Shown here piece after piece: positions 17,820 to 28,905 of a stretch of 64,000 nucleotides of DNA. The position numbers and the translations under genes are program-made. The stretch is taken from positions 124,001-188,000 of the forward strand of contig NZ_JARXYZ010000005.1 of the NCBI RefSeq assembly GCF_029894125.1, in the 5' to 3' direction. Below the pieces are notes generated by a model, which was given only the letters and a program-made list of their open reading frames with translations, had not been told where the DNA came from and searched no databases. Position 1 is the stretch's first letter, and each line of letters starts with the position of its first letter. Source of the DNA: Kitasatospora sp. MAA19. GTDB taxonomy: Bacteria; Actinomycetota; Actinomycetes; Streptomycetales; Streptomycetaceae.

Positions 17820-18711
17820 ACGGCACCCGTTCGCCGGTGGCGGCGGTCGCCAGGATCCAGGCGAGCAGCGCCGTGCCGTGCTGCTCGCCCGGCAGGGCCA
17901 TCCAGCGGTTGCGGCTCGCCTCGACGATCGCCGAGACCGGGCGCCGGCCGCCGCGCGCCGAGGTGACAGCCACCTCCCAGACGGCGTGGCCGCTGCGGGA
18001 GTGGCAGATCCGGACGGTGCCCTCCCGGGTGTGGACGGACCACCGGTGGTCCAGCGCCGCCGGATCCGAGCCGGTCCGGATCCGCTGCCACTGCTCCTCC
18101 GTCCACACCACGTCCGGAACCGGGTGCGGGCGCGGGACCAGCATGTCGGCGCGGCCCCGGCCGCCGGTGACCGACCCGGGCTCCGGGAACGCCCAGGCCG
18201 GCAGCGGCTCGCGGGCCGCCAGCCAGGCCGCCGGGATGCCCTGGGTCCCGGTGTACGCGGCGACCACTCCCCCGGTGATCGCCGCGACGGTGTCCATGTC
18301 CCCGCCGGCCGCGACCGCCTCCCGGACGGCGGCCGGGTAGTCGGCCAGCCGGCGGGCGGCGCACCACAGGGCGTACGGGACGGTGTCGGCGGCGGACGTC
18401 CGGCTGCCGTTGCCGAGCACCCGGGCGGCCGCCGCCGGATCCGGCTCGGCGAGCAGGGCGGCCGCCTCGGCCAGACCGTCGTGGACGGCACCGCTCGGGG
18501 TGTAGTGCCGGACCTTGGTCAGGAAGCCGCTCGGCGTCATGGCCTCGGTCCGCGCCCGCACCGCGAACGCGGCGGCCACCGCGACCGCGATGGCGCCGTC
18601 CACCGCCTGCGGGTGGGTGTGCGTGATCGCCGCCGTCTCGGCGGCCAGCCGGACGACGACGGAGAGGCCGTCGAGCGCGTCGAGCGCGGGGCTGGTGGGT
18701 GGAGTCGTCAT
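17809..18711 (-). CDS. ADP-ribosylglycohydrolase-like protein lacking the N-terminal half
   Basis: A 300-residue protein. The segment TAAITHTHPQAVDGAIAVAVAAAFAVRAR, then SAADTVPYALWCAARR and GGDMDTVAAITGGVVAAYTGTQGIP, matches the second half of ADP-ribosylglycohydrolases, including the GGD-x-D-T metal-binding motif. The usual N-terminal G-x-x-x-G-D-A-x-G segment and the first DDT/DDS metal ligands are absent, and the frame upstream of the ATG shows no trace of them. About 110 extra C-terminal residues follow the domain. It may be inactive, or act as a binding domain. It is divergent from the DUF559-like gene. Confidence 0.7.
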   Translation of the reverse strand: MTTPPTSPALDALDGLSVVVRLAAETAAITHTHPQAVDGAIAVAVAAAFAVRARTEAMTPSGFLTKVRHYTPSGAVHDGLAEAAALLAEPDPAAAARVLGNGSRTSAADTVPYALWCAARRLADYPAAVREAVAAGGDMDTVAAITGGVVAAYTGTQGIPAAWLAAREPLPAWAFPEPGSVTGGRGRADMLVPRPHPVPDVVWTEEQWQRIRTGSDPAALDHRWSVHTREGTVRICHSRSGHAVWEVAVTSARGGRRPVSAIVEASRNRWMALPGEQHGTALLAWILATAATGERVPFRP

Positions 18712-18822
18712 ATGGCCCCCAGCAGAACGGTTCGACCGACACCCCGTCAACATCATTCCCGCGAGCGCCCCCGACGGGCGATGTTTCGCATACCCCCGAT
18801 CCAGGCGGGCAGCACCCAGGGC

Positions 18823-19818
18823 ATGACCCGCGCGAACCCTCCCGACCCCGTCGTGCTGCTCGGCGCCGACCAGCAGCACATCGTCACCCGGGCGCAGCTG
18901 CGCCGGCTCGGGGTGCCGTCCGGCACCATCGCCCACCGGCTGCGCCCCGGCGGGCCCTGGCAGCAGGTGCTGCCCCGGGTGATCTGCCTGCAGACCGGGC
19001 GGCTGACCGCCCATCAGCGGCTGCGCGCCGCACTGGCGTACGCGAGCCCGAAGGGGCGGGCGCCGCAGGCCGGCGAGGTACTGCTGACCGGGGACGCGGT
19101 GCTGGCCGACGCCGGACTGCCGAGCGCCGGGCACCCGGCGGACCTCGGCCGGGTCGATGTGCCGATCCCCGGTCAACGCCGGGTCGGCAACCGCGCGTTC
19201 GTCCGGGTCCACCGGGCGGCCGGGCCGCTGCCGGGCGGCTTCGAGCGGGACGACGGGCTGTGGAGCACCACCGTCGCCCGGGCCCTGGCCGACCTCGCGC
19301 CGGGCGAGACCGGGCAGCGCCGGTTCCGGGCACTGTGCGCGGAGGCCGTCCAGCGGCGGCACTGCGAACTCGGCGAACTGCTGGACCACTTGCTGGCCCG
19401 GCCGGGCGCGCTCGGGCTGCCGCAGGTGGCCCGGGTGGTGGAGGACCTCACCGCCGGGGTGCGGTCGGTGGTCGAGGGCGAGGCCCGCGAACTCCTGGCG
19501 CACGCGGGCCTGCCCGAGCCGCTGTGGAACCCGGTGCTCTTCCGGGACGGCCGCTTCCTCGCCGTCCCGGACGCCTACTGGCCGCACGCCTGCGTGGCGT
19601 TGGAGATCGACTCCCGCGCCTGGCACCCGCGCCCCGCCGACCACGAACGCGGCCGGGCCCGCGCCAACCGGCTGACCGCCGCCGGCCTCCCCGTGGTCCG
19701 CACCACCCCGATCCAGCTCCGGCGCGACCCCACCCCGGTCCTCCACGAGCTGACCGCCCTCCTCACCACCGGCCCGCACGGCCCCCACCTCCGCATCACC
19801 TGGCGCCGGGCCCGTTGA
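18823..19818 (+). CDS. Winged-helix (AbiEi-like) protein with DUF559-type endonuclease-like C-terminus
   Basis: A 331-residue protein. The N-terminal region (IVTRAQLRRLGVPSGTIAHRLRPGGPWQQVLPRVI) is the winged-helix that opens many AbiEi-like actinobacterial proteins. The C-terminus (ALEIDSRAWHPRPADHERGRARANRLTAAGLPVVRTTP) resembles the DUF559 / very-short-patch-repair endonuclease fold, with E-I-D as the likely metal motif. Such proteins are common orphans in Streptomyces and have no assigned function; no AbiEii-like nucleotidyltransferase partner is present. ATG 18823 is the start nearest the domain; ATG 18781 is the alternative. Confidence 0.65.
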   Translation: MTRANPPDPVVLLGADQQHIVTRAQLRRLGVPSGTIAHRLRPGGPWQQVLPRVICLQTGRLTAHQRLRAALAYASPKGRAPQAGEVLLTGDAVLADAGLPSAGHPADLGRVDVPIPGQRRVGNRAFVRVHRAAGPLPGGFERDDGLWSTTVARALADLAPGETGQRRFRALCAEAVQRRHCELGELLDHLLARPGALGLPQVARVVEDLTAGVRSVVEGEARELLAHAGLPEPLWNPVLFRDGRFLAVPDAYWPHACVALEIDSRAWHPRPADHERGRARANRLTAAGLPVVRTTPIQLRRDPTPVLHELTALLTTGPHGPHLRITWRRAR

Positions 19819-19843
19819 GGACCCGGCGGGCGGGCGGCGGCGG

Positions 19844-20359
19844 TCAGCAGCGCGGGTCGATCTCCTGGAAGGTGGCGTAGTGGTCGGCCGACCAGTACTG
19901 CTCGCCGGAGTTGCCGGTGACGACGCGGCGGGTGCCGCGGTCGTTGGAGCCGGGGGTGACGACGGTGAACTCGTGGTAGTAGCCGCCGGACTTCTTCGGC
20001 AGGCGGCTCTCGCGGTTCTCGAAGACGATGCCGTCACGGTTGTACGGGTAGGGGCCGCCCTTGGCGATCAGGCCGAGGGTGTCCTGGGCCTGGCTGGGGA
20101 GCTTGGTGCGGCAGACGTCGGCGAGCGCCGGGTCGGCGGGCACCCAGGTGCCGCTCGGGGCGGGGGTGCCGCCGGCCGGCGGGGACGGCTTGGGCGCCGA
20201 GGGCTTGGCGGCCGAGGCGCCCGCCGTGGTGGCGGTGGAGCTCGCGGCGGCCTTGGGGTGGCTGCTGCCGCCCTTGCCGGCGAGCAGGTACCCGATCCCG
20301 GCGACGAGGGCCAGGATCAGGACGGCCACGACGACGAGCGGGCTTTTGCGTCTGGTCAT
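19844..20359 (-). CDS. Membrane-anchored guanyl-specific ribonuclease (RNase Sa / N1-T1 family)
   Basis: A 171-residue protein. The C-terminal 95 residues closely match RNase Sa: Q-x-x-D-T-L-x-L-I-A, GPYPYNRDGIVFENRES, YYHEFTVVTPG with the catalytic Glu, RGTRR with the catalytic Arg and DHYATF with the catalytic His, flanked by a Cys pair. Residues 6-26 are a hydrophobic helix with no obvious cleavage site, followed by a 45-residue Ala/Ser/Pro linker, so the enzyme may remain tethered outside the cell. No barstar-like inhibitor gene is adjacent. Confidence 0.9.
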   Translation of the reverse strand: MTRRKSPLVVVAVLILALVAGIGYLLAGKGGSSHPKAAASSTATTAGASAAKPSAPKPSPPAGGTPAPSGTWVPADPALADVCRTKLPSQAQDTLGLIAKGGPYPYNRDGIVFENRESRLPKKSGGYYHEFTVVTPGSNDRGTRRVVTGNSGEQYWSADHYATFQEIDPRC

Positions 20360-20441
20360 GCGCCCCAGCTTGGCAGGCCCGCACGCTCCGTCCGTCCAGC
20401 TGCACACGTGGCCACCGCCACACCCGGCCGGGCGCAGACGT

Positions 20442-20487
20442 ACGGCCGGGCGGGGACGGACGCCATTGTCCGTCCCCGCCCGGCCGT
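20442..20487 (-). terminator. 20-bp perfect hairpin, terminator of ppdK
   Basis: The arms at 20442-20461 and 20468-20487 are perfectly complementary over 20 bp with a 6-base loop GCCATT. It starts 106 bp beyond the ppdK stop and 83 bp before the RNase gene start, so it can insulate the two. There is no T-tract. Confidence 0.8.
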
Positions 20488-20592
20488 GTCACGTACGCCG
20501 GTTCTCCTGCGCCGAGCTCCGGTGTACGCCCTCCCGACGGGAGGGAAGCGGTCAGTCCGGCCCGCGGCCGAGGAGGGGATGCCTACCCTCTC

Positions 20593-23301
<2,709 letters not shown>

Positions 23302-23435
23302 GGGTCGGTCTCCTCGTACGCGGTTGCCCTGACGCCGGAGAACATACCCATTTCGAAGGTTCTTCTCTGCCCCGAATAGGCCGTACGAGGCCGGTACTCG
23401 GGGGTAACCCGCTAGATCGAATGCACATAAAGGCG

Positions 23436-23453
23436 TTCACCTCTGTTGGTGAA
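23436..23453. promoter_or_regulatory. Inverted repeat upstream of ppdK, candidate operator
   Basis: TTCACC and GGTGAA are separated by six bases, a perfect 6-6-6 dyad, in the relatively AT-rich part of the ppdK upstream region about 135 bp from its start codon. The geometry fits a dimeric regulator. I cannot name the protein. Confidence 0.4.
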
Positions 23454-23781
23454 ATCGTCCGGATGACGCTAGCCCGCGTTCAAGTCTTGAAGCAATGGAA
23501 CCCGAAGATCGCATGATTCGGACGGACGGTAGCGGTCTCGGGTCGCCCGCGTTGCCCCGGCTTGATTTCCTGCACTCGGATCGGCCGATCCCCGGCCGGC
23601 CGGCTTCGGGAAGCGTTTCACAGCCGACCTGTCCACTTCGTCCACTGACCCACCGTCAGTCGCCACCGCATGTGGCAAGCGTCACCAGCGCATCCCACCG
23701 GTCGAACGTAGTCCGCCTCCGTCAATCGTCGCACTCCGTCCAGGAATGTGCCCGTTCCGTGACATCGGACCGCCAGAAAGG

Positions 23782-23812
23782 AGCCCTCCTGTCCAGATTG
23801 GACAAGAGGGCT
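23782..23812 (-). terminator. Hairpin terminator of dusB
   Basis: AGCCCTC (23782-23788) pairs with GAGGGCT (23806-23812). Inside, TGTCCA and TGGACA pair around a GAT loop, giving a nearly continuous 13-bp stem. It begins about 50 bp after the dusB stop. Confidence 0.8.
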
Positions 23813-23864
23813 GGGACCGAATGGCAGTGGGTCCGAGCGGGACCATTTCGCCACTATGGACAGG

Positions 23865-25034
23865 TCATCCGCCAGAGGTGTCCGATTCGGCGTCGGCGCC
23901 CGGCCGGGCGCAGTCGTACGGATCGTCCAACCAGCCCTCCGGCAGCACCACCCGGTTGTTGCCGGCGGTGCGCCCGCGCGGGCCGTCCGCGCCGGCCGGC
24001 CAGGCCTGGGACTGCTCCACCAGGGCGAGGGTTTCGGCCAGTTCGACCAGCGAGGAGGAGTTGGCGAGCTTCACCCGCAGCTCCGAGCCGACCGAGAAGC
24101 CCTTGGTGTACCAGGCGACGTGCTTGCGGAAGTCGATCACGCCGCGCGCCTCGTCGCCCAGCCACTCGCCGAGCAGCTGCGCGTGCCGCACCATCGCCCG
24201 CGCCACGTAGCCGAAGTCCGGGCGGGCGTAGTCGACCTCGCCCTCGAAGATCGAGACCAGGTCCTTGAACAGCCACGGCCGGCCCAGGCAGCCGCGACCC
24301 ACCACGACCCCGTCGCAGCCGGTCTCCCGCATCATCCGCACCGCATCGTCCGCCGACCAGATGTCCCCGTTGCCCAGCACCGGGACGTGCGCCGGCACGG
24401 ACTCGCGCAGCCGGGCGATCGCCGACCAGTCGGCCGTCCCGCCGTAGTGCTGGGCGGCGGTGCGCCCGTGCAGGGCGATCGCGGCCACGCCCTCCTCGGC
24501 GCCGATCCGGCCGGCGTCCAGGAAGGTGAGGTGGTCGTCGTCGATGCCCTTGCGCATCTTCATGGTGACCGGCAGGTCGCCCGCGTTGGCCACGGCCTCG
24601 CGCAGGATCTCGCGCAGCAGGTTGCGCTTGTACGGCAGCGCCGAGCCGCCGCCCTTGCGGGTCACCTTGGGGACGGGGCAGCCGAAGTTGAGGTCGATGT
24701 GGTCGGCCAGGCCCTCGTCCGCGATCATCCGGGCGGCCTTGCCGACGGTCACCGGGTCCACGCCGTACAGCTGGATCGAGCGCGGCTTCTCGCTCGGGTC
24801 GAACTTGATCAGCTGCATGGTCTTGGCGTTGCGCTCGACCAGCGCCCGGGTGGTGATCATCTCCGAGACGTACAAACCCTTGCCGCCGCTCTGCTCGCGG
24901 CAGAGCGTGCGGAACGGCGCGTTGGTGATGCCGGCCATCGGCGCCAGCACGACGGGCGGCCACACCTGGATCGGGCCGATGTCCAGCGGCGCGAACTCGG
25001 CGTCGGGCGCGGTGGGTGCGGGCGTGACTGTCAT
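23865..25034 (-). CDS. dusB: tRNA-dihydrouridine synthase
   Basis: A 389-residue FMN-dependent enzyme reducing uridine to dihydrouridine in tRNA D-loops. Visible motifs: the FMN-site LAPMAGITNAPFR at the start of the barrel, QLYGVDP, and DLNFGCPVPKV containing the catalytic Cys119. RKGGGSAL, ALHGRTAAQHYGG and GNGDIWSADDA give further barrel strands. The C-terminal helical tRNA-binding domain is present. It is followed by its own hairpin. Confidence 0.93.
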   Translation of the reverse strand: MTVTPAPTAPDAEFAPLDIGPIQVWPPVVLAPMAGITNAPFRTLCREQSGGKGLYVSEMITTRALVERNAKTMQLIKFDPSEKPRSIQLYGVDPVTVGKAARMIADEGLADHIDLNFGCPVPKVTRKGGGSALPYKRNLLREILREAVANAGDLPVTMKMRKGIDDDHLTFLDAGRIGAEEGVAAIALHGRTAAQHYGGTADWSAIARLRESVPAHVPVLGNGDIWSADDAVRMMRETGCDGVVVGRGCLGRPWLFKDLVSIFEGEVDYARPDFGYVARAMVRHAQLLGEWLGDEARGVIDFRKHVAWYTKGFSVGSELRVKLANSSSLVELAETLALVEQSQAWPAGADGPRGRTAGNNRVVLPEGWLDDPYDCARPGADAESDTSGG

Positions 25035-25119
25035 GCGCGGCTGACCTCGGGGCAGGGGGATCGGGACTCTCCATTGTCCCCCACCCGGGTGAGCGCCGGT
25101 TCCTGTACCTGATCGGTTC

Positions 25120-25908
25120 CTACGCCGGGCCGATCCGGATCGAGCCGGAGCCGACCGAGGCGTGGATGCGGTTCGGGCTGGAGGCGTCCGCCAGGTTGGC
25201 GTCGATCGAGCGGCTGCCGCTGCCCGACTCGCCGGTGAAGGCGTAGTGGGTGTCCTTCGGCAGGCTCATCCGCACCGAGCCGGACGTGGTCCTGGTGTCC
25301 ACCGAGTGCGGGGCCTTCGCGAAGTCCAGCTCCACCGAGCCCGAGCCGACCTCGGCGTTCACCCGCTCCGCGCTCAGGTCGATGCCCTGCACCATCCCGG
25401 AGGTGGCGTGCGCGTCGACCTCCCCGGAGGTGCCGATCAGCCGCAACTCGCCCGAGGTGAGGTCCATCCGGACGTCGCCGCTCAGGCCGTCCACCTCGAC
25501 GAACCCGGAGCTCACGGCTCCCGAGACCTCGGTCGCGGCCGGCACCTCCAGCTCGATCTGGGCGCCGCAGCCGAAGTCGGCGAACGGCAGGATCTGCCGG
25601 CACCGCATGCCGACGGTCAGCACGTCGCCGTCGACGGTGGTCGACACCACCGGCTTGCGCACCATCCAGTCCAGGTTCTGCCGGACCACCACATGGCCCT
25701 CCCGGCCCGCCCTGACCCGTACCGAGGCGCTGCCGGTGTCCAGCTTGACCTTGTGGATCGAGACGTCGTACGGCTTGACCGAGGTCGTCCGCTGCTGCAC
25801 CACCATCGCCCAGGTCTGCAGCCCGCCGCCGATCATGACGAGCACGATCGAGAGCGTCCCGGTGACCCGCCAGGCCTTCCGCTGCCACACCGCTGTGGGC
25901 TCGCCCAT
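25120..25908 (-). CDS. DUF4097-family beta-helix membrane protein
   Basis: A 262-residue protein with one N-terminal transmembrane segment (about 12-37), then a long run of short repeats of the form G-x-V/S-x-V/L (SGFVEVDGLSGDVRMDLTSGELRLIGTSGEV and so on) typical of the DUF4097 right-handed beta-helix family. The beta domain should lie outside the membrane. It begins two bases after the stop of the LuxR-type response regulator, so the three genes HK-RR-DUF4097 form one operon. It may be an accessory or target of that two-component system; the biochemical role is unknown. Confidence 0.8.
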   Translation of the reverse strand: MGEPTAVWQRKAWRVTGTLSIVLVMIGGGLQTWAMVVQQRTTSVKPYDVSIHKVKLDTGSASVRVRAGREGHVVVRQNLDWMVRKPVVSTTVDGDVLTVGMRCRQILPFADFGCGAQIELEVPAATEVSGAVSSGFVEVDGLSGDVRMDLTSGELRLIGTSGEVDAHATSGMVQGIDLSAERVNAEVGSGSVELDFAKAPHSVDTRTTSGSVRMSLPKDTHYAFTGESGSGSRSIDANLADASSPNRIHASVGSGSIRIGPA

Positions 25909-25910
25909 CG

Positions 25911-26555
25911 CTACCCGACCTCCAGGAACCGCAGCACCGCCAGCACCCGGCGGTGACTGTCCTCGGCCGGCGGAAGGTCGAGCTTGGTGAGGATCGAGTT
26001 GATGTGCTTGGCCACCGCGCTGTCGCTGACCACCAGCGCGGCCGCGATCGCGGCGTTGGAGCGGCCCTCCGCCATCAGGCCGAGCACGTCCCGCTCGCGC
26101 GGGGTCAGCTTCTCCAGCGGGTCCCGGTGGCGGCGCACCAGCAGCTGGGCCACCACCTCCGGGTCCAGCGCGGTGCCGCCCTCGGCGACCCGCTGCAGCG
26201 CGTCCACGAAGTCGTCCACGTTGGCCACCCGCTGCTTGAGCAGGTAGCCGACACCGCTGGTGTTGGTCGCCAGCAGGTCGGCGGCGTAGCGCTCCTCCAC
26301 GAACTGGGAGAGCAGCAGGACGGCGACCTCCGGCCACTGCTGCCGGATCACCATCGCGGCCTTCACGCCCTCGTCGTGGAAGCCCGGAGGCATCCGGACG
26401 TCGGCGACCACCACGTTCGGGCGGTGCTCCTCGACGGCGGCCAGCAGTTCGGTGGCGTCCCCGACGGCGGCCGCGACCTCGAAGCCCACCGCCTCCAGGA
26501 CCTTGACCAGGCCGACCCTCAGCAGGACCGAGTCCTCGGCGATCACAGCACGCAC
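25911..26555 (-). CDS. NarL/LuxR-family response regulator
   Basis: A 214-residue two-domain regulator. The receiver domain has the acidic pair E7/D8, the phosphoacceptor Asp52 (VVVADVRMPP) and Lys in YLLKQRV. The C-terminal LuxR helix-turn-helix is LTPRERDVLGLMAEGRSNAAIAAAL...HINSILTKL. The GTG start overlaps the histidine kinase stop by 13 bp, indicating translational coupling. Its partner is the kinase immediately upstream; the target genes are unknown and may include its own operon. Confidence 0.9.
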   Translation of the reverse strand: MRAVIAEDSVLLRVGLVKVLEAVGFEVAAAVGDATELLAAVEEHRPNVVVADVRMPPGFHDEGVKAAMVIRQQWPEVAVLLLSQFVEERYAADLLATNTSGVGYLLKQRVANVDDFVDALQRVAEGGTALDPEVVAQLLVRRHRDPLEKLTPRERDVLGLMAEGRSNAAIAAALVVSDSAVAKHINSILTKLDLPPAEDSHRRVLAVLRFLEVG

Positions 26556-27769
26556 GGCAACTCCACGGTGATGGTGGTGGGCCCCCCGAGGGGGCTGAGA
26601 ACGGACAGCGTGCCGTCGACCGAGGCGGCGCGCTTGCGCAGACCGGTGAGCCCGGTGCCGCGCGAGGGGTCCGCGCCGCCCACGCCGTCGTCGCTGATGA
26701 CCAGGCGCAGCCGGCCGCCGGCCGTCCGCACCGAGAGGTCGACCCGCTTCGCGCGGGCGTGCTTGGCCACGTTGGTCAGGGCCTCGGAGACGGTGAAGTA
26801 GGCGACCGCCTCGACGGTCGGGGCGACCGTCTCGGTCAGGTCGACGTCCAGGCGCACCGGCAGCGGGGCGCGGGCGGCGATCCCGGACAGCGCCGCGTCC
26901 AGGCCGCGGTCCTCCAGGACGGCCGGGTGCAGGCCGCGGACCAGGTCGCGCAGCTCGTCGATGGCCGCCTGCGCCTCCTCGTGCGCCTCCACGATCACCT
27001 GCATGACCTCGGGCGGGACGTCCTTGAGGGTGCGCCGGGCCAGGCCGAGGTTCATCGCCAGGGAGGTGAGGCGCTGCTGGGCGCCGTCGTGCAGGTCGCG
27101 CTCGATCCGGCGGCGCTCGGCGTCCACCGCGTCGACCAGTCCGGCCCGGCTCTCGGCGATCTCCTCGACCCGCCGCTCCAGCGCCTCCGCCCGGTTGGGG
27201 CCGAGCAGCAGCGTCGCCGTCCGCACCTCCAGCCAGGCCGTCAGCGCCGCCAGCCAGGGCATCAGGGCCAGCAGCAGCACCCCGGCGACCGTGATCGCGA
27301 CGTTCAGCCCGGCCAGCTCCGAGCGCAGCGGGCTGCCGAAGGGCATCAGCCAGACCCAGCCGTACACACTGGCCATCACCAGGCCGGCGCCCCAGGCGTA
27401 CAGCACCACCAGCGCGCCCGCCGCCAGCAGCGGGCCGGCCAGCAGGTGGTAGACGGTCTGGCGCCAGGTCAGGCCCAGCAACAGCCGGCCCGGCAGCCAG
27501 GCCCAGGGCTCGCCGGGCCTCGGCGGCCGCACCTCCACCCCGTGCAGGGCGCGCAGCCGGCCGCGCTGCGCGGCGGTGAGCGGGCGGGTGCAGCACAGGA
27601 CCAGGACGATCCCCGGGAAGAGCAGCTTGGACTCGATGACGGCCAGCCAGACCGGCAGGGCCATCGGGATGCCGGCGGCTATGAAACGGGTGTCCCGCCA
27701 GGCCTCGGGCGACCACGGGGGGCGCCGAAGGCTCCTGACGAGCGCTCGGCGCAACGTGGTGGAGGGCAT
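26543..27769 (-). CDS. Sensor histidine kinase (HisKA_3 / NarL-partner class)
   Basis: A 408-residue kinase. Residues 30-180 hold about four to five transmembrane segments resembling the actinobacterial sensor domain PF13796. The dimerisation/phosphoacceptor helix is AERRRIERDLHDGAQQRL with His227. The ATPase domain has SEALTNVAKHA (N box), ISDDGVGG (G1) and GTGLTGLRKR (G2). The large membrane-embedded region and small loops suggest that it senses envelope state rather than a soluble ligand. It is co-transcribed with its response regulator and the DUF4097 gene. Confidence 0.9.
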   Translation of the reverse strand: MPSTTLRRALVRSLRRPPWSPEAWRDTRFIAAGIPMALPVWLAVIESKLLFPGIVLVLCCTRPLTAAQRGRLRALHGVEVRPPRPGEPWAWLPGRLLLGLTWRQTVYHLLAGPLLAAGALVVLYAWGAGLVMASVYGWVWLMPFGSPLRSELAGLNVAITVAGVLLLALMPWLAALTAWLEVRTATLLLGPNRAEALERRVEEIAESRAGLVDAVDAERRRIERDLHDGAQQRLTSLAMNLGLARRTLKDVPPEVMQVIVEAHEEAQAAIDELRDLVRGLHPAVLEDRGLDAALSGIAARAPLPVRLDVDLTETVAPTVEAVAYFTVSEALTNVAKHARAKRVDLSVRTAGGRLRLVISDDGVGGADPSRGTGLTGLRKRAASVDGTLSVLSPLGGPTTITVELPCVL

Positions 27770-27904
27770 GACCGACAGCGTAGGGCGCGATGATCAACGG
27801 CCACCATGAAGGGGGGCTCACAGTGGGGGTGTATCTAGGTACACCCCTGATTCGGAGTGGAGCACCACCGACAGCGGCCCGTGATCGGCGGAAAGCTTGA
27901 CGGC

Positions 27905-28498
27905 ATGACGAGCACCGCATCGCACTCCGCCATCCCGCCGCACCGGCGGCCCGTCCCCGGGAGCCACGGGGGTGTTCCCGGGGACGTGCTCCGCCAGGCG
28001 GCGGGGCCGGAGGGGACGCTGACGGTCGGGGCCGGTCCCTGGTCGGTCCGCAGCCTGGTCGCCCGTCGCGGCCGGGACGCGCTGGAGGTGTACCAGGACG
28101 GCGAGTTGGCCGATGTCCTGGTCGCCGCCCGGCTCACCCCGCAGCTGCTGCGCGGCGCTCGGCGCAGTCCGGCCGGCGGGCGGGCGTACCACGTGCTCGC
28201 CTGGGGCCGGCTGGCCGCCGACGGCAGCGCGCCCACGGTGGCGTTCACCGTCGGGCGGCTGGCCCGGCCGTTCCGGGCCGCACTGTCGTTGCGTTCCGTG
28301 CTGTCGTTCCGGTCTTCGCAGTCGGCAGTCGCCGCCGAGGCGGTCACGGTCGCCGGGCGGTTCTGGCTCGCCTGGGCGGAAGGGCCGTACACCGGGGTGC
28401 TGGTCCGGCACCCCGGCGGGGACGCCACCGAGCGGCAGCCGCTGGAGCGGGTGCGGCGCCGGGAGCGGGTCGTGGCCGGAGCCGGCGGGGCGGCATGA
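27905..28498 (+). CDS. Conserved hypothetical protein
   Basis: A 197-residue protein starting MTSTASHSAIPP, with GGAAAG upstream of the ATG. It contains VYQDGELADVLVAARLTPQLLRGARRS and later FRAALSLRSVLSFRSSQSAVAAEAVTVAGRFWLAWAEGPY. I do not recognise a family. It is soluble by inspection. Its stop overlaps the start of the next gene in an ATGA, so the two are translationally coupled. Confidence 0.55.
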   Translation: MTSTASHSAIPPHRRPVPGSHGGVPGDVLRQAAGPEGTLTVGAGPWSVRSLVARRGRDALEVYQDGELADVLVAARLTPQLLRGARRSPAGGRAYHVLAWGRLAADGSAPTVAFTVGRLARPFRAALSLRSVLSFRSSQSAVAAEAVTVAGRFWLAWAEGPYTGVLVRHPGGDATERQPLERVRRRERVVAGAGGAA

Positions 28499-28896
28499 GC
28501 ACCGCCGTTGTCGCCGGGCGCCCGGCCGCCCTCCTCCTGCCCGCACTGCCCGCCCTGCCCGCCCGCTTCGAGCGGGTGCCGGCGGTGGCCGCCGTCGCGC
28601 TGCTGCCCTGGCTCGTGGTCCTCGCCGTCGGCCACGAGACCCCGTGGGTCGTGCTCGACCTGCTGGAGTTCGCCGCGCTGCTCTCGCTCGACGCGCTGCT
28701 GCGCCGGCGCAGCGCCGCCGCCTCCTGGGCCGGCGGGGCGGTGGCCCTGCTGCTCGCCGGGGACGCGCTGGCCGACATCGCCTGCGCCGGCCCGGGCCAC
28801 GCGGTGCTCGCCGCGCTGGTGATGGCGCTCTGCGTCGAGCTGCCGCTCGCGGCGGTGTGCCTGCAGCTCGGCCGCACCGCCCCCGTCCGCCGCTAG
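28495..28896 (+). CDS. Small hypothetical membrane protein
   Basis: A 133-residue protein rich in Ala and Leu with about four predicted transmembrane helices (AVAAVALLPWLVVLAVG, VVLDLLEFAALLSLDALL, WAGGAVALLLAGDALADI, AVLAALVMALCVELPLAAV). No motif is recognised. It starts inside the stop codon of the preceding gene, so the pair probably acts together. The convergent regulator gene follows after nine bases. Confidence 0.5.
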   Translation: MSTAVVAGRPAALLLPALPALPARFERVPAVAAVALLPWLVVLAVGHETPWVVLDLLEFAALLSLDALLRRRSAAASWAGGAVALLLAGDALADIACAGPGHAVLAALVMALCVELPLAAVCLQLGRTAPVRR

Positions 28897-28905
28897 GAGC
28901 AGCCG

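Larger units (their letters stand above)
23302..23864. other. Regulatory gap upstream of ppdK
   Basis: This 563-bp gap between ppdK and dusB (both minus strand) holds the ppdK promoter region, an inverted repeat at 23436-23453 and the dusB terminator at 23782-23812. Its AT content rises near 23400-23460 compared with the coding DNA. No gene is supported in it. Confidence 0.45.
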
